The notes below the pieces were generated by a model that did not search any database, was not told the DNA's origin, and saw nothing but the letters and a program-made list of their open reading frames with translations. A stretch of 36,109 nt of DNA from Candidatus Bathyarchaeota archaeon. Its GTDB lineage: Archaea > Thermoproteota > Bathyarchaeia > Bathyarchaeales > Bathyarchaeaceae. The stretch covers positions 1,207,055 to 1,243,163 of the forward strand of contig CP070754.1 of the NCBI GenBank assembly GCA_020348865.1, written 5' to 3'. Below are positions 16,973 through 26,194 of the stretch, piece after piece. The position numbers and the translations under genes are program-made. How positions within the stretch are numbered: position 1 is the stretch's first letter; each line of letters opens with the position of its first letter.

Positions 16973-19900
16973 TTATTCTTGTGGTTGTTTTTCTTGCAGA
17001 AGCAGTTCGCTCTTGGAGTATTTCTGGTTGGTCATCTTCTTGATTCTCAGGAACTTTTGGAAACCCTTCTCGGTCTCCTTCTCATAGAGGTTGATTTCTC
17101 CCTCAAAGAGACCCAAGATCGCTTGGACTTCCTGTGGAGAGTGCATCTGGGGGTTCATCATGGCCAATGTGGTGAAGCCTCGCGCTTTGAGTTGTGGAAT
17201 CAGTGCTGTCAGCCATCTCCTCGTAGAAACAGCGTGATGCTGAAGCAATACGTCTGAAACGATATCGATGCATGCTCTTCTAATGCCTTCAGATGATCTG
17301 CCCAGCCCTCGGAAAGCTGATGCTAATGCAATGTTAATTTCATTCAGATTTTCCACCCCTTTCAGTTTAGATACGTTAGGTAGAGTTTCGATGATGGGGT
17401 CTGTCTCTGGGTTGCACACGAAGAGTCTGAAATGTGACTTGTATTCTTCTGTGAGGTGCTTTGCTTGACTTGGGTCAATTGTGACATAGAACGTGGTTTG
17501 TCCCCTTTTTGCTCCTGCTTCAAGAAAGTGTCTAATCAGTGAATCTCTTTCGTCGCACGAGGGTGAAGTCAATATGGCTGCATGACCTCTTGGTATCCCT
17601 CCGAGCAACAATTCGTCAAGTTTGTCGTATCCGGTAGCAATTTTGCTTGGAAAGGTCTCCTCAGCCATAGGTTCAAGCTTGACGATTCGTCCTTCAACTT
17701 CTAATGGGGCTATCTTTAATTCTGTTTTCTCTATCATCTTCTTGGCATCCATTTTTAGATAGACTTCTAGGGCCTGGTTCAGGAGCGAGCTACCTTTCTT
17801 TTTGTCACCTTCTGCATTCCTTTCCAAATACATCAAGCCATATTCATATAGAAGCTCAGCAAATAGCTGCACAGTCCATTTTTGCACGTTTAGGGATCTG
17901 TACCCCTGAAGGCTTTTTTCGAAGTATTGTATGGATTGTTCCCATTCCCTCTGGTCTCTGAAGATCATTGCTTTCAACATTTCAACGAGGGAGACAACCA
18001 GTCTGTTTCTTGTTTTCTCTGCATATTCGTAGGTTTTCTCAACCAATTCTTTAGCTTTCTGAATCTCACCCTTTCTCAAATGCAATTTTGAAAGCGCGGG
18101 AAATACCCACGTGAGCTGAAAATCTGTTTCTCCGGCTTTCTCAGCGATGCTATTGCACTTGTTGAAGTACTTCTCAGCTTCAACGTAATCTTCCATTTCC
18201 TTGAAAAGTTCTCCAAGAAAGAAGGCGATAGTTCCGGAAGCTTGATATTCTCCCGTCTTCTGTGCGATTTCTTGTGCTTCGACTAGGTATTGAAGACTTT
18301 TGTCCCATTCCCCCAACCAATAATAGGACACTCCAAGAGACGCCATTACGTAGGCGATGTGAGTTGTGAACTTCGCTCTCTTGTCTAATACTAGGAAGTC
18401 CTCCAACATGGAAATGCCTTTTTGGATCTCTCCCATTCGCAAATAGTAAACTGCTAGCGTAGAGCCGGTACAAACCATGGATCCTAGGGCGCCAACTTTC
18501 CTTGCATGTTCCAATCCTCTTTCAGCCATTTCGAATCCTCTTTTAAATTCGCCTGTAACCCAGTAAAGTTCGGCTAGGTTGTTGTAAAAGTAGAACGCTT
18601 GTTCTGCAAAGTTGTTTTCGAGAGCTATTTTCAGCCCCTGTTCTAGGTACTCTGTCGATTTTTTGCCTTCTCCGAACTTTCCACTTAGCACTCCTAGGTT
18701 GTTATAGCTTTGTGCGAGAACCTTGAGAGCGCCTAACTTCTCTGCAAGCTCAAAGGCTTTTTTTGCCCAAGGCAGGGCTTCAGTAAGGTCTCCAGTTCGC
18801 CAAAGCATATGTGAGATATCCTCATACAAATTGGCTAGTTCCACACTCTCAGGCTCTTTCTCAAGTATCTCCAGGGCTCTGCGATGATTCTCAGAAGCCT
18901 TTTCTTTGTTCGCAGCCCACATCCAGAGAGCATTTGCGATTTTCACATGAAGTCTTGCGACGTCTTTCTTGTTCCTCACTTGACTCCAAAACGCCAACGA
19001 TTTTTCCCAGTATTCCATGCCGACAATGCGTTCTCCCATCCATCCTTTAAGGTCGCCAAGTCTCTCCGTCAAACCTGCTCTCTGTTCAATGTCATCTTCT
19101 TTAAGAAGTTTGAGAGCGTGTTCGTAGTAGGAGAAGGCTTCGTCCAAAGCGTATACTTTCCGTGCCTTTTCTCCAGCCTTCAAAAAGTAGTCCAGAGCCT
19201 TGTTTTTGTCGCCGCTTTCTAGAAAGTGGTAGGCAAGTTCTCCATAGTGTTCCTCAATATTCCCAACATATACTTTCTCCAAGGCGATTCCTACAGCACC
19301 ATGAGTTCTCTTGCGCCTTGAGAAGCTAACTTCGTCATAGACCACGTCTCTAACAATGATGTCAGCAAAGGAAAAAACGCTTTCCCCACGATTGATTCGC
19401 TCCTCAATCAACCCTGTCTTAAGCATTTTCTCCGTCAATTCAAGTAGCTTTTCCTCTTCATCTCGAGTGATTCCGCGTAGAGCTTCAAATGTGAAATCCT
19501 TACCCACAAAGGAAGCCAACGTCAACACGCGCTGGCATTCCTCGTCTAGCCGACTGATTCTCGCCTTTATTACATCTTTAACAGTTTCTGGAAACTTGAT
19601 TTCTGCAACTTCTTTGATTTTCCATTTGTTCTCTTGACGATAGATGATTTCATCTTCCTTCAGAGATTTTATCACTTCTTCGACAAAGAATGGGTTACCT
19701 CTAGTCTTCCTGTACACAAGCTCGCAGAACTTTCTCGGATGGTCATCTTGCTCTAGTATCCGTTTAACCATCTCCAAGACGTCATCAAATGCCAAGCGTT
19801 TCAATCGTACGGATTGAAGCAACCGTTCCCTATTCAGTTCTGCCAAAACTGGAGTCAATGGATGCTTCTTATCCACATAGGTATGCCTAAAAGCACCTAA

Positions 19901-20503
19901 GAGAAGGAGAGACTCCTTAGACACCGAACGGGCCAAGTAATGCAATAGCAGAAGGGAAGACTCGTCAGTCCATTGTAGATCATCAAGAATCACAAGCAAC
20001 GGTGTTTCCCTAGAAACATTAATGATGAGCTGTGAGACTGCTTCGAAAAGCCTGTCACGGCTGTGCTCAGGACTTAGCGGAAAAGATTGAGGGAGTGTTC
20101 TCAGCTTTTGCTTCAATTCAGGAACTAGCTTAGAGACTTCAACTGGATAGGAACCAACAACTCTGAACAACTGTTCAGGAGTACACGTCTCCAAGTAATT
20201 CTTTATGACCTCTTCCCAAAGCACGTAGGGTGGTACGCCATCCATTCTGAAGAGTGCCGGGCACCTGCCAGACAACACCTGCATGCCTCGTGAACGTGCG
20301 TAGGCTCCCAACTCCCTAGCCAACCGAGTTTTTCCGATTCCAGCCTCACCATGCAGAAAAATGACACCACCTTGTCCACCAGCTGCCCTGTCAACTGCTT
20401 CTCTAAGAGCCTGCATCTCTTCCTTCCGATTAATTAGCTGAATCTCTCTCACAGCTACAGGTCGAGGACCTGGAACAACAATCCTTCGTTCACTCGACGA
20501 CAC
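16973..20503 (-). CDS. STAND-type ATPase with TPR repeats and a degenerate KaiC-like C-terminus
   Basis: The 1176-residue protein has three regions. Residues about 25-300 form an AAA_16/STAND NTPase like the MalT or adenylyl-cyclase-linked kind, with Walker A GEAGIGKT (52-59) and Walker B LLVILDDLQW (169-178). Residues about 400-900 are a long run of TPR-like helical hairpins (many A-x-x-Y and G-x-x-x-x-A-x-x-Y-x patterns). Residues about 955-1176 resemble a KaiC/RecA core beginning ATGYDKLDELLLGGIPRG, but the P-loop position reads TSPSCDERDS and lacks the GKT/S lysine. STAND proteins are usually ligand-triggered signalling switches. The output here would be the dead KaiC domain, which may bind a partner. 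It starts at GTG 20503 with a TATA-like box near 20548. No DNA-binding domain is seen. Confidence 0.85.
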   Translation of the reverse strand: MSSSERRIVVPGPRPVAVREIQLINRKEEMQALREAVDRAAGGQGGVIFLHGEAGIGKTRLARELGAYARSRGMQVLSGRCPALFRMDGVPPYVLWEEVIKNYLETCTPEQLFRVVGSYPVEVSKLVPELKQKLRTLPQSFPLSPEHSRDRLFEAVSQLIINVSRETPLLVILDDLQWTDESSLLLLHYLARSVSKESLLLLGAFRHTYVDKKHPLTPVLAELNRERLLQSVRLKRLAFDDVLEMVKRILEQDDHPRKFCELVYRKTRGNPFFVEEVIKSLKEDEIIYRQENKWKIKEVAEIKFPETVKDVIKARISRLDEECQRVLTLASFVGKDFTFEALRGITRDEEEKLLELTEKMLKTGLIEERINRGESVFSFADIIVRDVVYDEVSFSRRKRTHGAVGIALEKVYVGNIEEHYGELAYHFLESGDKNKALDYFLKAGEKARKVYALDEAFSYYEHALKLLKEDDIEQRAGLTERLGDLKGWMGERIVGMEYWEKSLAFWSQVRNKKDVARLHVKIANALWMWAANKEKASENHRRALEILEKEPESVELANLYEDISHMLWRTGDLTEALPWAKKAFELAEKLGALKVLAQSYNNLGVLSGKFGEGKKSTEYLEQGLKIALENNFAEQAFYFYNNLAELYWVTGEFKRGFEMAERGLEHARKVGALGSMVCTGSTLAVYYLRMGEIQKGISMLEDFLVLDKRAKFTTHIAYVMASLGVSYYWLGEWDKSLQYLVEAQEIAQKTGEYQASGTIAFFLGELFKEMEDYVEAEKYFNKCNSIAEKAGETDFQLTWVFPALSKLHLRKGEIQKAKELVEKTYEYAEKTRNRLVVSLVEMLKAMIFRDQREWEQSIQYFEKSLQGYRSLNVQKWTVQLFAELLYEYGLMYLERNAEGDKKKGSSLLNQALEVYLKMDAKKMIEKTELKIAPLEVEGRIVKLEPMAEETFPSKIATGYDKLDELLLGGIPRGHAAILTSPSCDERDSLIRHFLEAGAKRGQTTFYVTIDPSQAKHLTEEYKSHFRLFVCNPETDPIIETLPNVSKLKGVENLNEINIALASAFRGLGRSSEGIRRACIDIVSDVLLQHHAVSTRRWLTALIPQLKARGFTTLAMMNPQMHSPQEVQAILGLFEGEINLYEKETEKGFQKFLRIKKMTNQKYSKSELLLQEKQPQE

Positions 20504-20597
20504 AAAACCTACTCCAAAACACTCCTGTCACATTCTCTACTTTACCATATAATCTTAAAAGAATACCTCAACCACAACCTTCAGTAACATGCACGCG

Positions 20598-21698
20598 CTA
20601 GCAAACCTCTTTCAAAACCTCAATAATCTTCACTGAAGCGTCCCCTCCTCCAAAAGGATTCTTCAACGCCTTTAACATTGATTCTAGACTGTTGATGGCC
20701 AAGCATTCTCTCGCTTTCCCAACAATCCTATCTCTATCACTTCCAACAAGCACATTAGCCCCCAACTCCACAGTCTCAACCCACTCAGTCCTCTCACGAA
20801 GAGTCACGCAAAATGTACGAAGCCAAAAAGCCTCTTTCTGCAGTCCACCAGAATCAGTAAAGACCATCCTAGCATTTTTCACCAGCTGAAGCATCCCATG
20901 ATATCCAACAGGGTCAACAAGCTTCACATGCTTCGTCTTCTTCAACCTCTTTAGCAAATCCCCTTCCTTCAGCCTCTTCAAAGTCCTAGGATGAACTGGA
21001 AAAACAATAGTCAATTCCTCCAACTCGATTACAGCCTTAATCACCCTCTTCAAAGATTCAACATCATCTACATTCTCAGGCCTATGAACCGTAAGCACAA
21101 CGTATTCATTCGCGCTCAAACCCAGACTCTCCAAAACACGCCTTCCTGAAACCCCAGACGTATGCTTCAACAACGCATCATACATAGTGTCACCGACCAG
21201 ATGTATCTGGTCTTCTGGTATGCCTTCCTTCAATAGATTCTGCACACAATTCTCCGATACCGCAAACAAAACTTCCGAACAATGATCCGTCAATCGCCTA
21301 TTGATTTCCTCCGGCATCCTCATATTGTAGCTTCTCGCCCCTGCCTCAATATGCGCGACAGGCACATGAAGCTTGATTGATGCAAGTGCACCGGCCAACG
21401 TAGAGTTTGTGTCCCCAGGGACTAGAACAACATCAGGATCCGACTTCGATATCGTCTTCTCCAACTCAATCATCATCTTGCCCGTCTGCCAAGCGTGAGA
21501 TCCAGACCCAACGCCCAAGTTTGTTGTAGGGCTAGACAGATCCAATTCGTTGAAGAAAATCTTTGACATCTCAAAATCATAATGTTGCCCAGTGTGAACA
21601 ATCTGAAATTCTACATCAGAATCCTTTGAAGCTTCATGAACCACCGGCGCTGACTTGATGATCTGAGGTCTCGCCCCAATAACAAGCATAACCCTCAA
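20598..21698 (-). CDS. Non-hydrolysing UDP-HexNAc 2-epimerase (WecB/WbpI type)
   Basis: The 366-residue protein is a complete UDP-N-acetylglucosamine 2-epimerase-family enzyme: GARPQIIKSAPV at the N-terminus, HTGQHYDFEMS, VPGDTNSTLAGALA, HIEAGARSYNMRMPEEINR (UDP site), LTVHRPENVD and FTDSGGLQKEAF. WecB enzymes convert UDP-GlcNAc to UDP-ManNAc and usually begin with GTRPE. The GARPQ form is characteristic of WbpI/WlbD-type enzymes that act on UDP-GlcNAc3NAcA, so that substrate is suggested. The TTG start at 21698 has a GAGGGTG ribosome site about 7 bases upstream. It is divergent from the acetyltransferase gene, with about 85 bases between starts. Confidence 0.9.
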   Translation of the reverse strand: MRVMLVIGARPQIIKSAPVVHEASKDSDVEFQIVHTGQHYDFEMSKIFFNELDLSSPTTNLGVGSGSHAWQTGKMMIELEKTISKSDPDVVLVPGDTNSTLAGALASIKLHVPVAHIEAGARSYNMRMPEEINRRLTDHCSEVLFAVSENCVQNLLKEGIPEDQIHLVGDTMYDALLKHTSGVSGRRVLESLGLSANEYVVLTVHRPENVDDVESLKRVIKAVIELEELTIVFPVHPRTLKRLKEGDLLKRLKKTKHVKLVDPVGYHGMLQLVKNARMVFTDSGGLQKEAFWLRTFCVTLRERTEWVETVELGANVLVGSDRDRIVGKARECLAINSLESMLKALKNPFGGGDASVKIIEVLKEVC

Positions 21699-21783
21699 AG
21701 CTTCACACCCTCTTCATCCATCTCCACAAAATGCCAAAGCATTATTTATGTGTCAAGATTACAACTTAAATGGAGAGCTCTTC

Positions 21784-22365
21784 ATGAATAAGACTTACGT
21801 TCACCCCACAGCAATTATTGAAAAGACAGCCAAAGTAGGAGAAGGCACAAAAGTCTGGCACTTCGTCCACATAAGAGAAGACGCAGAAATAGGTCGAGAA
21901 TGCACACTCGGACACACCGTATACGTAGGAAAAGGAGTAAAGATTGGAGACCACGTAAAACTGGAAAACAAAGCAACGGTCTACCAAGGAGCAAGAATCG
22001 AAGACAACGTATTTGTAGGTCCCCATGTAACCTTCACGAACGATCCTTGTCCAAGAAGTTTTAACGACAAATGGACAATTGTGCCCACTCTCGTGAAAAA
22101 AGGAGCATCCATAGGAGCCGGCACAGTCATAATATGCGGAGTCACAATAGGAGAACATGCAATGATAGGTGCCGGAAGCACGGTAACAAGGGACATCCCG
22201 CCACACGCTCTAGCATATGGAAATCCGGCAGAAATCAAAGGCTTTGTATGCAAATGTGGCAGAAAACTAGCAAAAGAAGGGAAACAACAGAGAAGCATTT
22301 TGATGAAATGTCCCTTCTGCAATGAAGAATATAAAGTGCCACGAAAAAACCATGCGAGAGCATAA
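21784..22365 (+). CDS. Left-handed beta-helix N-acetyltransferase (WbpD/WlbB-like)
   Basis: The 194-residue product has hexapeptide repeats (VHPTAIIEKTAKVGEGTKVW, then IGDHVKLENKATVY, IGAGTVIICGVTIGEHAMIGAGS) and the motif ALAYGNPAEIKGFV typical of sugar acetyltransferases. It most resembles UDP-2-acetamido-3-amino-2,3-dideoxy-glucuronate N-acetyltransferases (WbpD/WlbB), which acetylate the 3-amino group. The C-terminus adds a small zinc-ribbon-like segment (VCKCGRK and KCPFCNEEY), seen in relatives from archaea. The ATG at 21784 is favoured over ATG 21748 because GGAG lies 8 bases upstream and a TATA-like ATTATTTAT (21741-21749) sits at the right distance. The aminotransferase gene overlaps its last codons. 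Confidence 0.85.
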   Translation: MNKTYVHPTAIIEKTAKVGEGTKVWHFVHIREDAEIGRECTLGHTVYVGKGVKIGDHVKLENKATVYQGARIEDNVFVGPHVTFTNDPCPRSFNDKWTIVPTLVKKGASIGAGTVIICGVTIGEHAMIGAGSTVTRDIPPHALAYGNPAEIKGFVCKCGRKLAKEGKQQRSILMKCPFCNEEYKVPRKNHARA

Positions 22366-23482
22366 GACAAAAGGTAATGTAGAATTGAAACGGATAGTAC
22401 CAATCGCAAAGCCAGTCTTGGGAAAAGATGAAGAAGAAGCCGTGAGAACTGTCCTACAGTCAGGCATGTTAGTCCAAGGAGAAAAAGTTAGGTCGTTCGA
22501 AAAAGCTTTCGCTGACTACATCGGCGTAAATCATGCCATCGCAACCGCAAACGGAACCCTCGCTCTAGACATAACCCTGAAAGCTCTCAAGCTGAGCCCG
22601 GGCGACGAAGTAATAGTGCCCGCTTTCTCCTTCATTGCTACCGGTAACTGCGTTTTGTTTCAAAGAGCAAAACCTGTTTTTGCTGACATCGACCAGAGAA
22701 CCTTCAACATAGATCCCTCAGACGTAAACGAGAAGATGACGACCAAGACGAAAGCAATCATCGCAGTACATTTGTACGGGCATCCAGCAAACATGGAGGA
22801 ACTAAAGGAAATCGCAGAAGACCACAAGGCATTCTTGGTGGAAGATGCGGCCCAAGCTCACGGCGCCGAATACAAAGGACAGAAAGCGGGAAGCATAGGA
22901 AATGTTGGATGCTTCAGCTTCTACGCGACAAAAAACATCACGACTGGAGAAGGAGGCATAATAGTGACAGACAACAGTGAATTGGCTGGAAAGGCCCGTC
23001 TACTCAGGAACCACGGTCAAACCGAAAAGTATCATCATACAATTCTCGGCTACAACTACCGCATGACTGAAATATCAGCTGCTATCGGGTTGGTGCAACT
23101 CAAGAAGCTCGAAAAAATCACAGAGAAAAGAGTAAGAAGCGCAGAGATGCTGAATGAAAGAATGAGGAAAATTCGTGGCCTAACTCCTCCATACGTAGGT
23201 AAACATGTCAGACATGTCTTCTATCAATACGTTGTTAGAGTGGAAGAAGACTATCCATTGGAAAGGGACGAACTTGCCAACCATTTGAAGAAAAAGGGTG
23301 TTGGTACAGCCGTTCACTACCCAACGCCGATTTACCGGCAACCATTATATCGCAACCTAGGCTATGACGAAGTGGTTTGCCCTGTAACTGAAGAATCCTG
23401 CAAACGAGTTTTGAGTTTACCAGTTCATCCTTCAGTTAGTCACGAAGATATCCAATATATAACCGACGCATGCGTGCACTAG
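22352..23482 (+). CDS. DegT/DnrJ/EryC1 family sugar aminotransferase (WbpE-like)
   Basis: The 376-residue protein is a PLP-dependent sugar aminotransferase: VPIAKPVLGKDEEEAV, ATANGTLALDITLKAL, EDAAQAHGA and the PLP lysine K194 in FYATKNITTGEGG, and it ends with the usual VGTAVHYPTPIYRQP..SLPVHPS. In the Wbp pathway WbpE puts an amino group on C3 of the UDP-3-keto-sugar. The ATG at 22352 overlaps the upstream gene by 14 bases. The TTG at 22385, with AAGGT before it, would give no overlap and a more typical N-terminus, so the start is uncertain. The nucleotide-sugar dehydrogenase begins 12 bases after the stop. Confidence 0.9.
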   Translation: MREHKTKGNVELKRIVPIAKPVLGKDEEEAVRTVLQSGMLVQGEKVRSFEKAFADYIGVNHAIATANGTLALDITLKALKLSPGDEVIVPAFSFIATGNCVLFQRAKPVFADIDQRTFNIDPSDVNEKMTTKTKAIIAVHLYGHPANMEELKEIAEDHKAFLVEDAAQAHGAEYKGQKAGSIGNVGCFSFYATKNITTGEGGIIVTDNSELAGKARLLRNHGQTEKYHHTILGYNYRMTEISAAIGLVQLKKLEKITEKRVRSAEMLNERMRKIRGLTPPYVGKHVRHVFYQYVVRVEEDYPLERDELANHLKKKGVGTAVHYPTPIYRQPLYRNLGYDEVVCPVTEESCKRVLSLPVHPSVSHEDIQYITDACVH

Positions 23483-23494
23483 ACGTATGGAGAT

Positions 23495-24862
23495 ATGATT
23501 AGCTTGGAAATCGTAGTCATCGGCATGGGATATGTAGGCATCCCGGCGGCAGCGCTTTTTGCCAACGTTGAAAACTTCAATGTTATCGGGGTGCAAAGAA
23601 GGTCAAAACGGTCAGGATGGAAAATCGACTATATCAACGCAGGGAAATGCCCCATCGAAGGCGACGAACCGGGCCTGGCAGAACTCATCAAGAAAGTCGT
23701 GGAGAAAGGCAGTTTCCGAGTCACTGACAACGCCTCAGTCTGCAAAAAGGCCGACGTCATTCTCATCGACGTTCAGACGCCAGTTGACCAAAACCATGAG
23801 CCACGATACGAATCACTGAAAGAGGTGTCCCGCGCTGTCGGAAAACACATGAAAAAAGGGGCGATGGTCGTCATAGAATCTACCGTAGCCCCCGGAACAA
23901 CTGACTTCATTGTGAAACCGATATTGGAAGAATCCTCTGGAATGAAGGCTGGCGAAAATTTCAACCTGGTGTATTCTTATGAACGTGTCATGGTCGGCCG
24001 ACTACTCCATAATCTAAAGTACATGCCAAGGATTGTGGGCGGACTCACCCCCAAATGTGCTCAACGCGCCGTGAAATTCTACAAGAAAATCAACAAAGCG
24101 GAGCTACTCGCAACCGACTGTCTCACAGCAGAAGTAGCCAAAGTCACCGAGAACACTTACCGCGACGTCAACATCGCATTTGCAAACGAAATCGCCTTGA
24201 TATGCGAGAGTCTAGGCGTCAATGTCCACGACGTTAGGCGCTTCGTGAACTCCCTGCCAAACGACCCATCCGATCCTGCAAGAAACCCCTACAGAATGAT
24301 GCATATCCCCGGTGCAGGTGCTGGAGGCCACTGCCTCCCCAAAGACCCATGGTTACTTAAACATGGTCTTGACGCCTATGGAGGCTTCAAGTTCACGCCC
24401 AAGATTGTCGTCGAAAGCAGGAAGCTCAACGATTACATGCCCCACCACATGAAGAACTTGATGGAAGAAGCACTACGGGAGAAGAGTGTGAGACCTGAAG
24501 ACGCAAGCGTGTGCATTTTGGGTCTCGCGTTCCTTGGAGACTCCAATGATCCGAGAAACACACCAGCGTTGCCCCTCTACAACCTCCTCAAAGATATTTG
24601 CAGGAAGGTGGTAGTGCATGATCCGTACATCAAGGAGTTTGAAGGGATAGTTCCCACAAACAACTTAGAAGATGCTTTGAGAAATAGAGACTGTGCAATC
24701 CTCGTTACTAGTCACAAGGAATACGCTAATATCCAACTAGACTGGCTCAAAAGCATCCTTGCCACACCTGTAATAGTCGACGGCAGGAACGTCTTCGACC
24801 CCAAAGACTGCAAGAAGACTGGCTTCTCCTACCGTGGCGTAGGCATAGGGGTACGCAAGTGA
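23495..24862 (+). CDS. UDP-sugar 6-dehydrogenase (UDP-GlcNAc/ManNAc type, WbpA/WecC family)
   Basis: The 455-residue enzyme is of the UDP-glucose/GDP-mannose dehydrogenase family: an N-terminal NAD-binding motif GMGYVGIP, the central helix region TAEVAKVTENTYRDVNIAFANEI, the catalytic Cys C280 in GGHCLPKDP and a C-terminal domain with ILGLAFLGDSNDPRNTPA. It oxidises C6 of a UDP-N-acetylhexosamine to the uronic acid with two NAD+. Whether the substrate is UDP-GlcNAc (WbpA) or UDP-ManNAc (WecC) cannot be read from sequence alone. It is the fourth gene of the sugar cluster and is spaced 12 bases from the aminotransferase, so the two are probably cotranscribed. Confidence 0.9.
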   Translation: MISLEIVVIGMGYVGIPAAALFANVENFNVIGVQRRSKRSGWKIDYINAGKCPIEGDEPGLAELIKKVVEKGSFRVTDNASVCKKADVILIDVQTPVDQNHEPRYESLKEVSRAVGKHMKKGAMVVIESTVAPGTTDFIVKPILEESSGMKAGENFNLVYSYERVMVGRLLHNLKYMPRIVGGLTPKCAQRAVKFYKKINKAELLATDCLTAEVAKVTENTYRDVNIAFANEIALICESLGVNVHDVRRFVNSLPNDPSDPARNPYRMMHIPGAGAGGHCLPKDPWLLKHGLDAYGGFKFTPKIVVESRKLNDYMPHHMKNLMEEALREKSVRPEDASVCILGLAFLGDSNDPRNTPALPLYNLLKDICRKVVVHDPYIKEFEGIVPTNNLEDALRNRDCAILVTSHKEYANIQLDWLKSILATPVIVDGRNVFDPKDCKKTGFSYRGVGIGVRK

Positions 24863-24965
24863 ATCTGAGCAATCCGGATGAAGTCGCCTAAAGTTATATG
24901 CATGCAGAAATACTATATCCGTAATCTCTAGATGTAGATTCGAAGAAACTTCGGAGACCAGGCGG

Positions 24966-25850
24966 ATGAGAGTTGTTGTAACAGGTGCAAATGGATTTGT
25001 GGGATTGCATACTGTGAGGGGATTGCTTGATGCTGGTTACGATGTCCTAGCCTTAGATGTTATGGATTCCAGATTGGCGCCAGAATTCAAGGGAGACAAG
25101 CGATGTAGAATAGTCACAATGAGCATACTAGACAAGGACCTAAGGAAGATTATTAATAAAGAAGACAAAGTTCTTCATCTAGCAGCCATTGCTAGGTTTG
25201 ACCAAGCAAGACAAAACCCTCAAAAAGCCGTCGCGGTGAACATTGAAGGAACGCTCAACATTATTCAAGCATGCATCATGAAAAAAGTTGAAAGACTAGT
25301 TTATGCTTCCACTGGATCTGTTTACAGTCATAGCGCTCCTATTCCCATTCGAGAAGACGCCAAAAGAGAACCAGGCAGCATCTACGGTCTGACAAAGAAA
25401 CATGCAGAAGACTGGATTTTCCTGTACGGTGAAAGCTTGCCATATGTCATCTTGAGGTATGGCTATGTCTACGGGAAAGACAAAGATTGGGGCGCCGTCG
25501 GAGCCTTTCTAAAGCGCCTCAGAGAAGGAGAAAGACCTGTAATCTTCGGTGGAATGCAGACAAACGACTTCATATACATCAAAGACATAGTGCAAGCAAA
25601 CCTCCTCGCCCTTGAAACAGAGCATGTCCGTCAAGCGTACAATGTCGGATCAGGTAGAGCCATAAGCATAAAAGACGTGTGTGAAGCGTGCATAGCCGCT
25701 GTGAAAACCAACTTGACAATGGAAATCAAACCAGCACGAATCTTTGACTTCCCAGTTTTCGTCTACGACATCTCCAAAGCGCAAACACTTCTGAACTTTG
25801 AACCTAAATGGAATCTTTCAAGGGGTATAGAAGACATTTTGAAGCAATAA
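24966..25850 (+). CDS. NAD-dependent nucleotide-sugar epimerase/dehydratase (SDR)
   Basis: The 294-residue protein is an extended SDR: TGANGFVG (6-13), LHLAA, a catalytic Ser/Thr at YASTGSVYS (S115) and Y140/K144 in YGLTK, then NDFIYIKDIVQANLLAL and YNVGSGRAISI. This pattern is that of UDP-sugar 4-epimerases or dehydratases. It may act on the product of the upstream genes or supply another sugar. About 100 bases separate it from the dehydrogenase, with TATA-like AAGTTATATG at 24891-24900 suggesting a separate promoter. A small hairpin CGAAG-AAA-CTTCG lies at about 24944-24956 in the presumed leader. Confidence 0.85.
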   Translation: MRVVVTGANGFVGLHTVRGLLDAGYDVLALDVMDSRLAPEFKGDKRCRIVTMSILDKDLRKIINKEDKVLHLAAIARFDQARQNPQKAVAVNIEGTLNIIQACIMKKVERLVYASTGSVYSHSAPIPIREDAKREPGSIYGLTKKHAEDWIFLYGESLPYVILRYGYVYGKDKDWGAVGAFLKRLREGERPVIFGGMQTNDFIYIKDIVQANLLALETEHVRQAYNVGSGRAISIKDVCEACIAAVKTNLTMEIKPARIFDFPVFVYDISKAQTLLNFEPKWNLSRGIEDILKQ

Positions 25851-26194
25851 ACACGCATCTCTAGCTACGAAATAGACTATAAGTACGCCCCACGAATCCC
25901 TTGATTTGAGAAATGTCAATGAGCTACGTACTATGAAGGGAGAAAGGGGAAGGCTATTCTGAAGTTTTCCACTTCGCAAAAACATGACTAAGTCTTTCCA
26001 TTCTTTTGTTCTACAGTGGAATGGTCGTCTACAATTATTTTCCTAAAAAGCCATTTGTTAGCAGTTTGTTAGTACTCAAACCAAGTTTTCATGTTATTAT
26101 ATGGTCTTTTTTATTCTCACGATCGTCAAGCCGTAGAGCGCTTCTTCAGCTAGTCAGAACTCACTATCAGGGCGCGTCGAGAGCGGTGGTGTCG
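25851..26194. other. 344-base convergent intergenic region with no supported gene
   Basis: Both neighbours end here, which is a long gap for two converging genes in this compact sequence. I see no tRNA-like T-loop and no family-like reading frame (a 76-residue frame at 26006-26236 has no support). An 8-base tandem repeat TTTGTTAG occurs at 26054 and 26065 in an A/T-rich stretch. It may hold terminators or a small RNA, or be remnant sequence. Confidence 0.4.

Noticed and set aside
24944..24956. Hairpin CGAAG-AAA-CTTCG before the SDR gene
   Set aside because: A 5-base stem is too small to call as a regulator.
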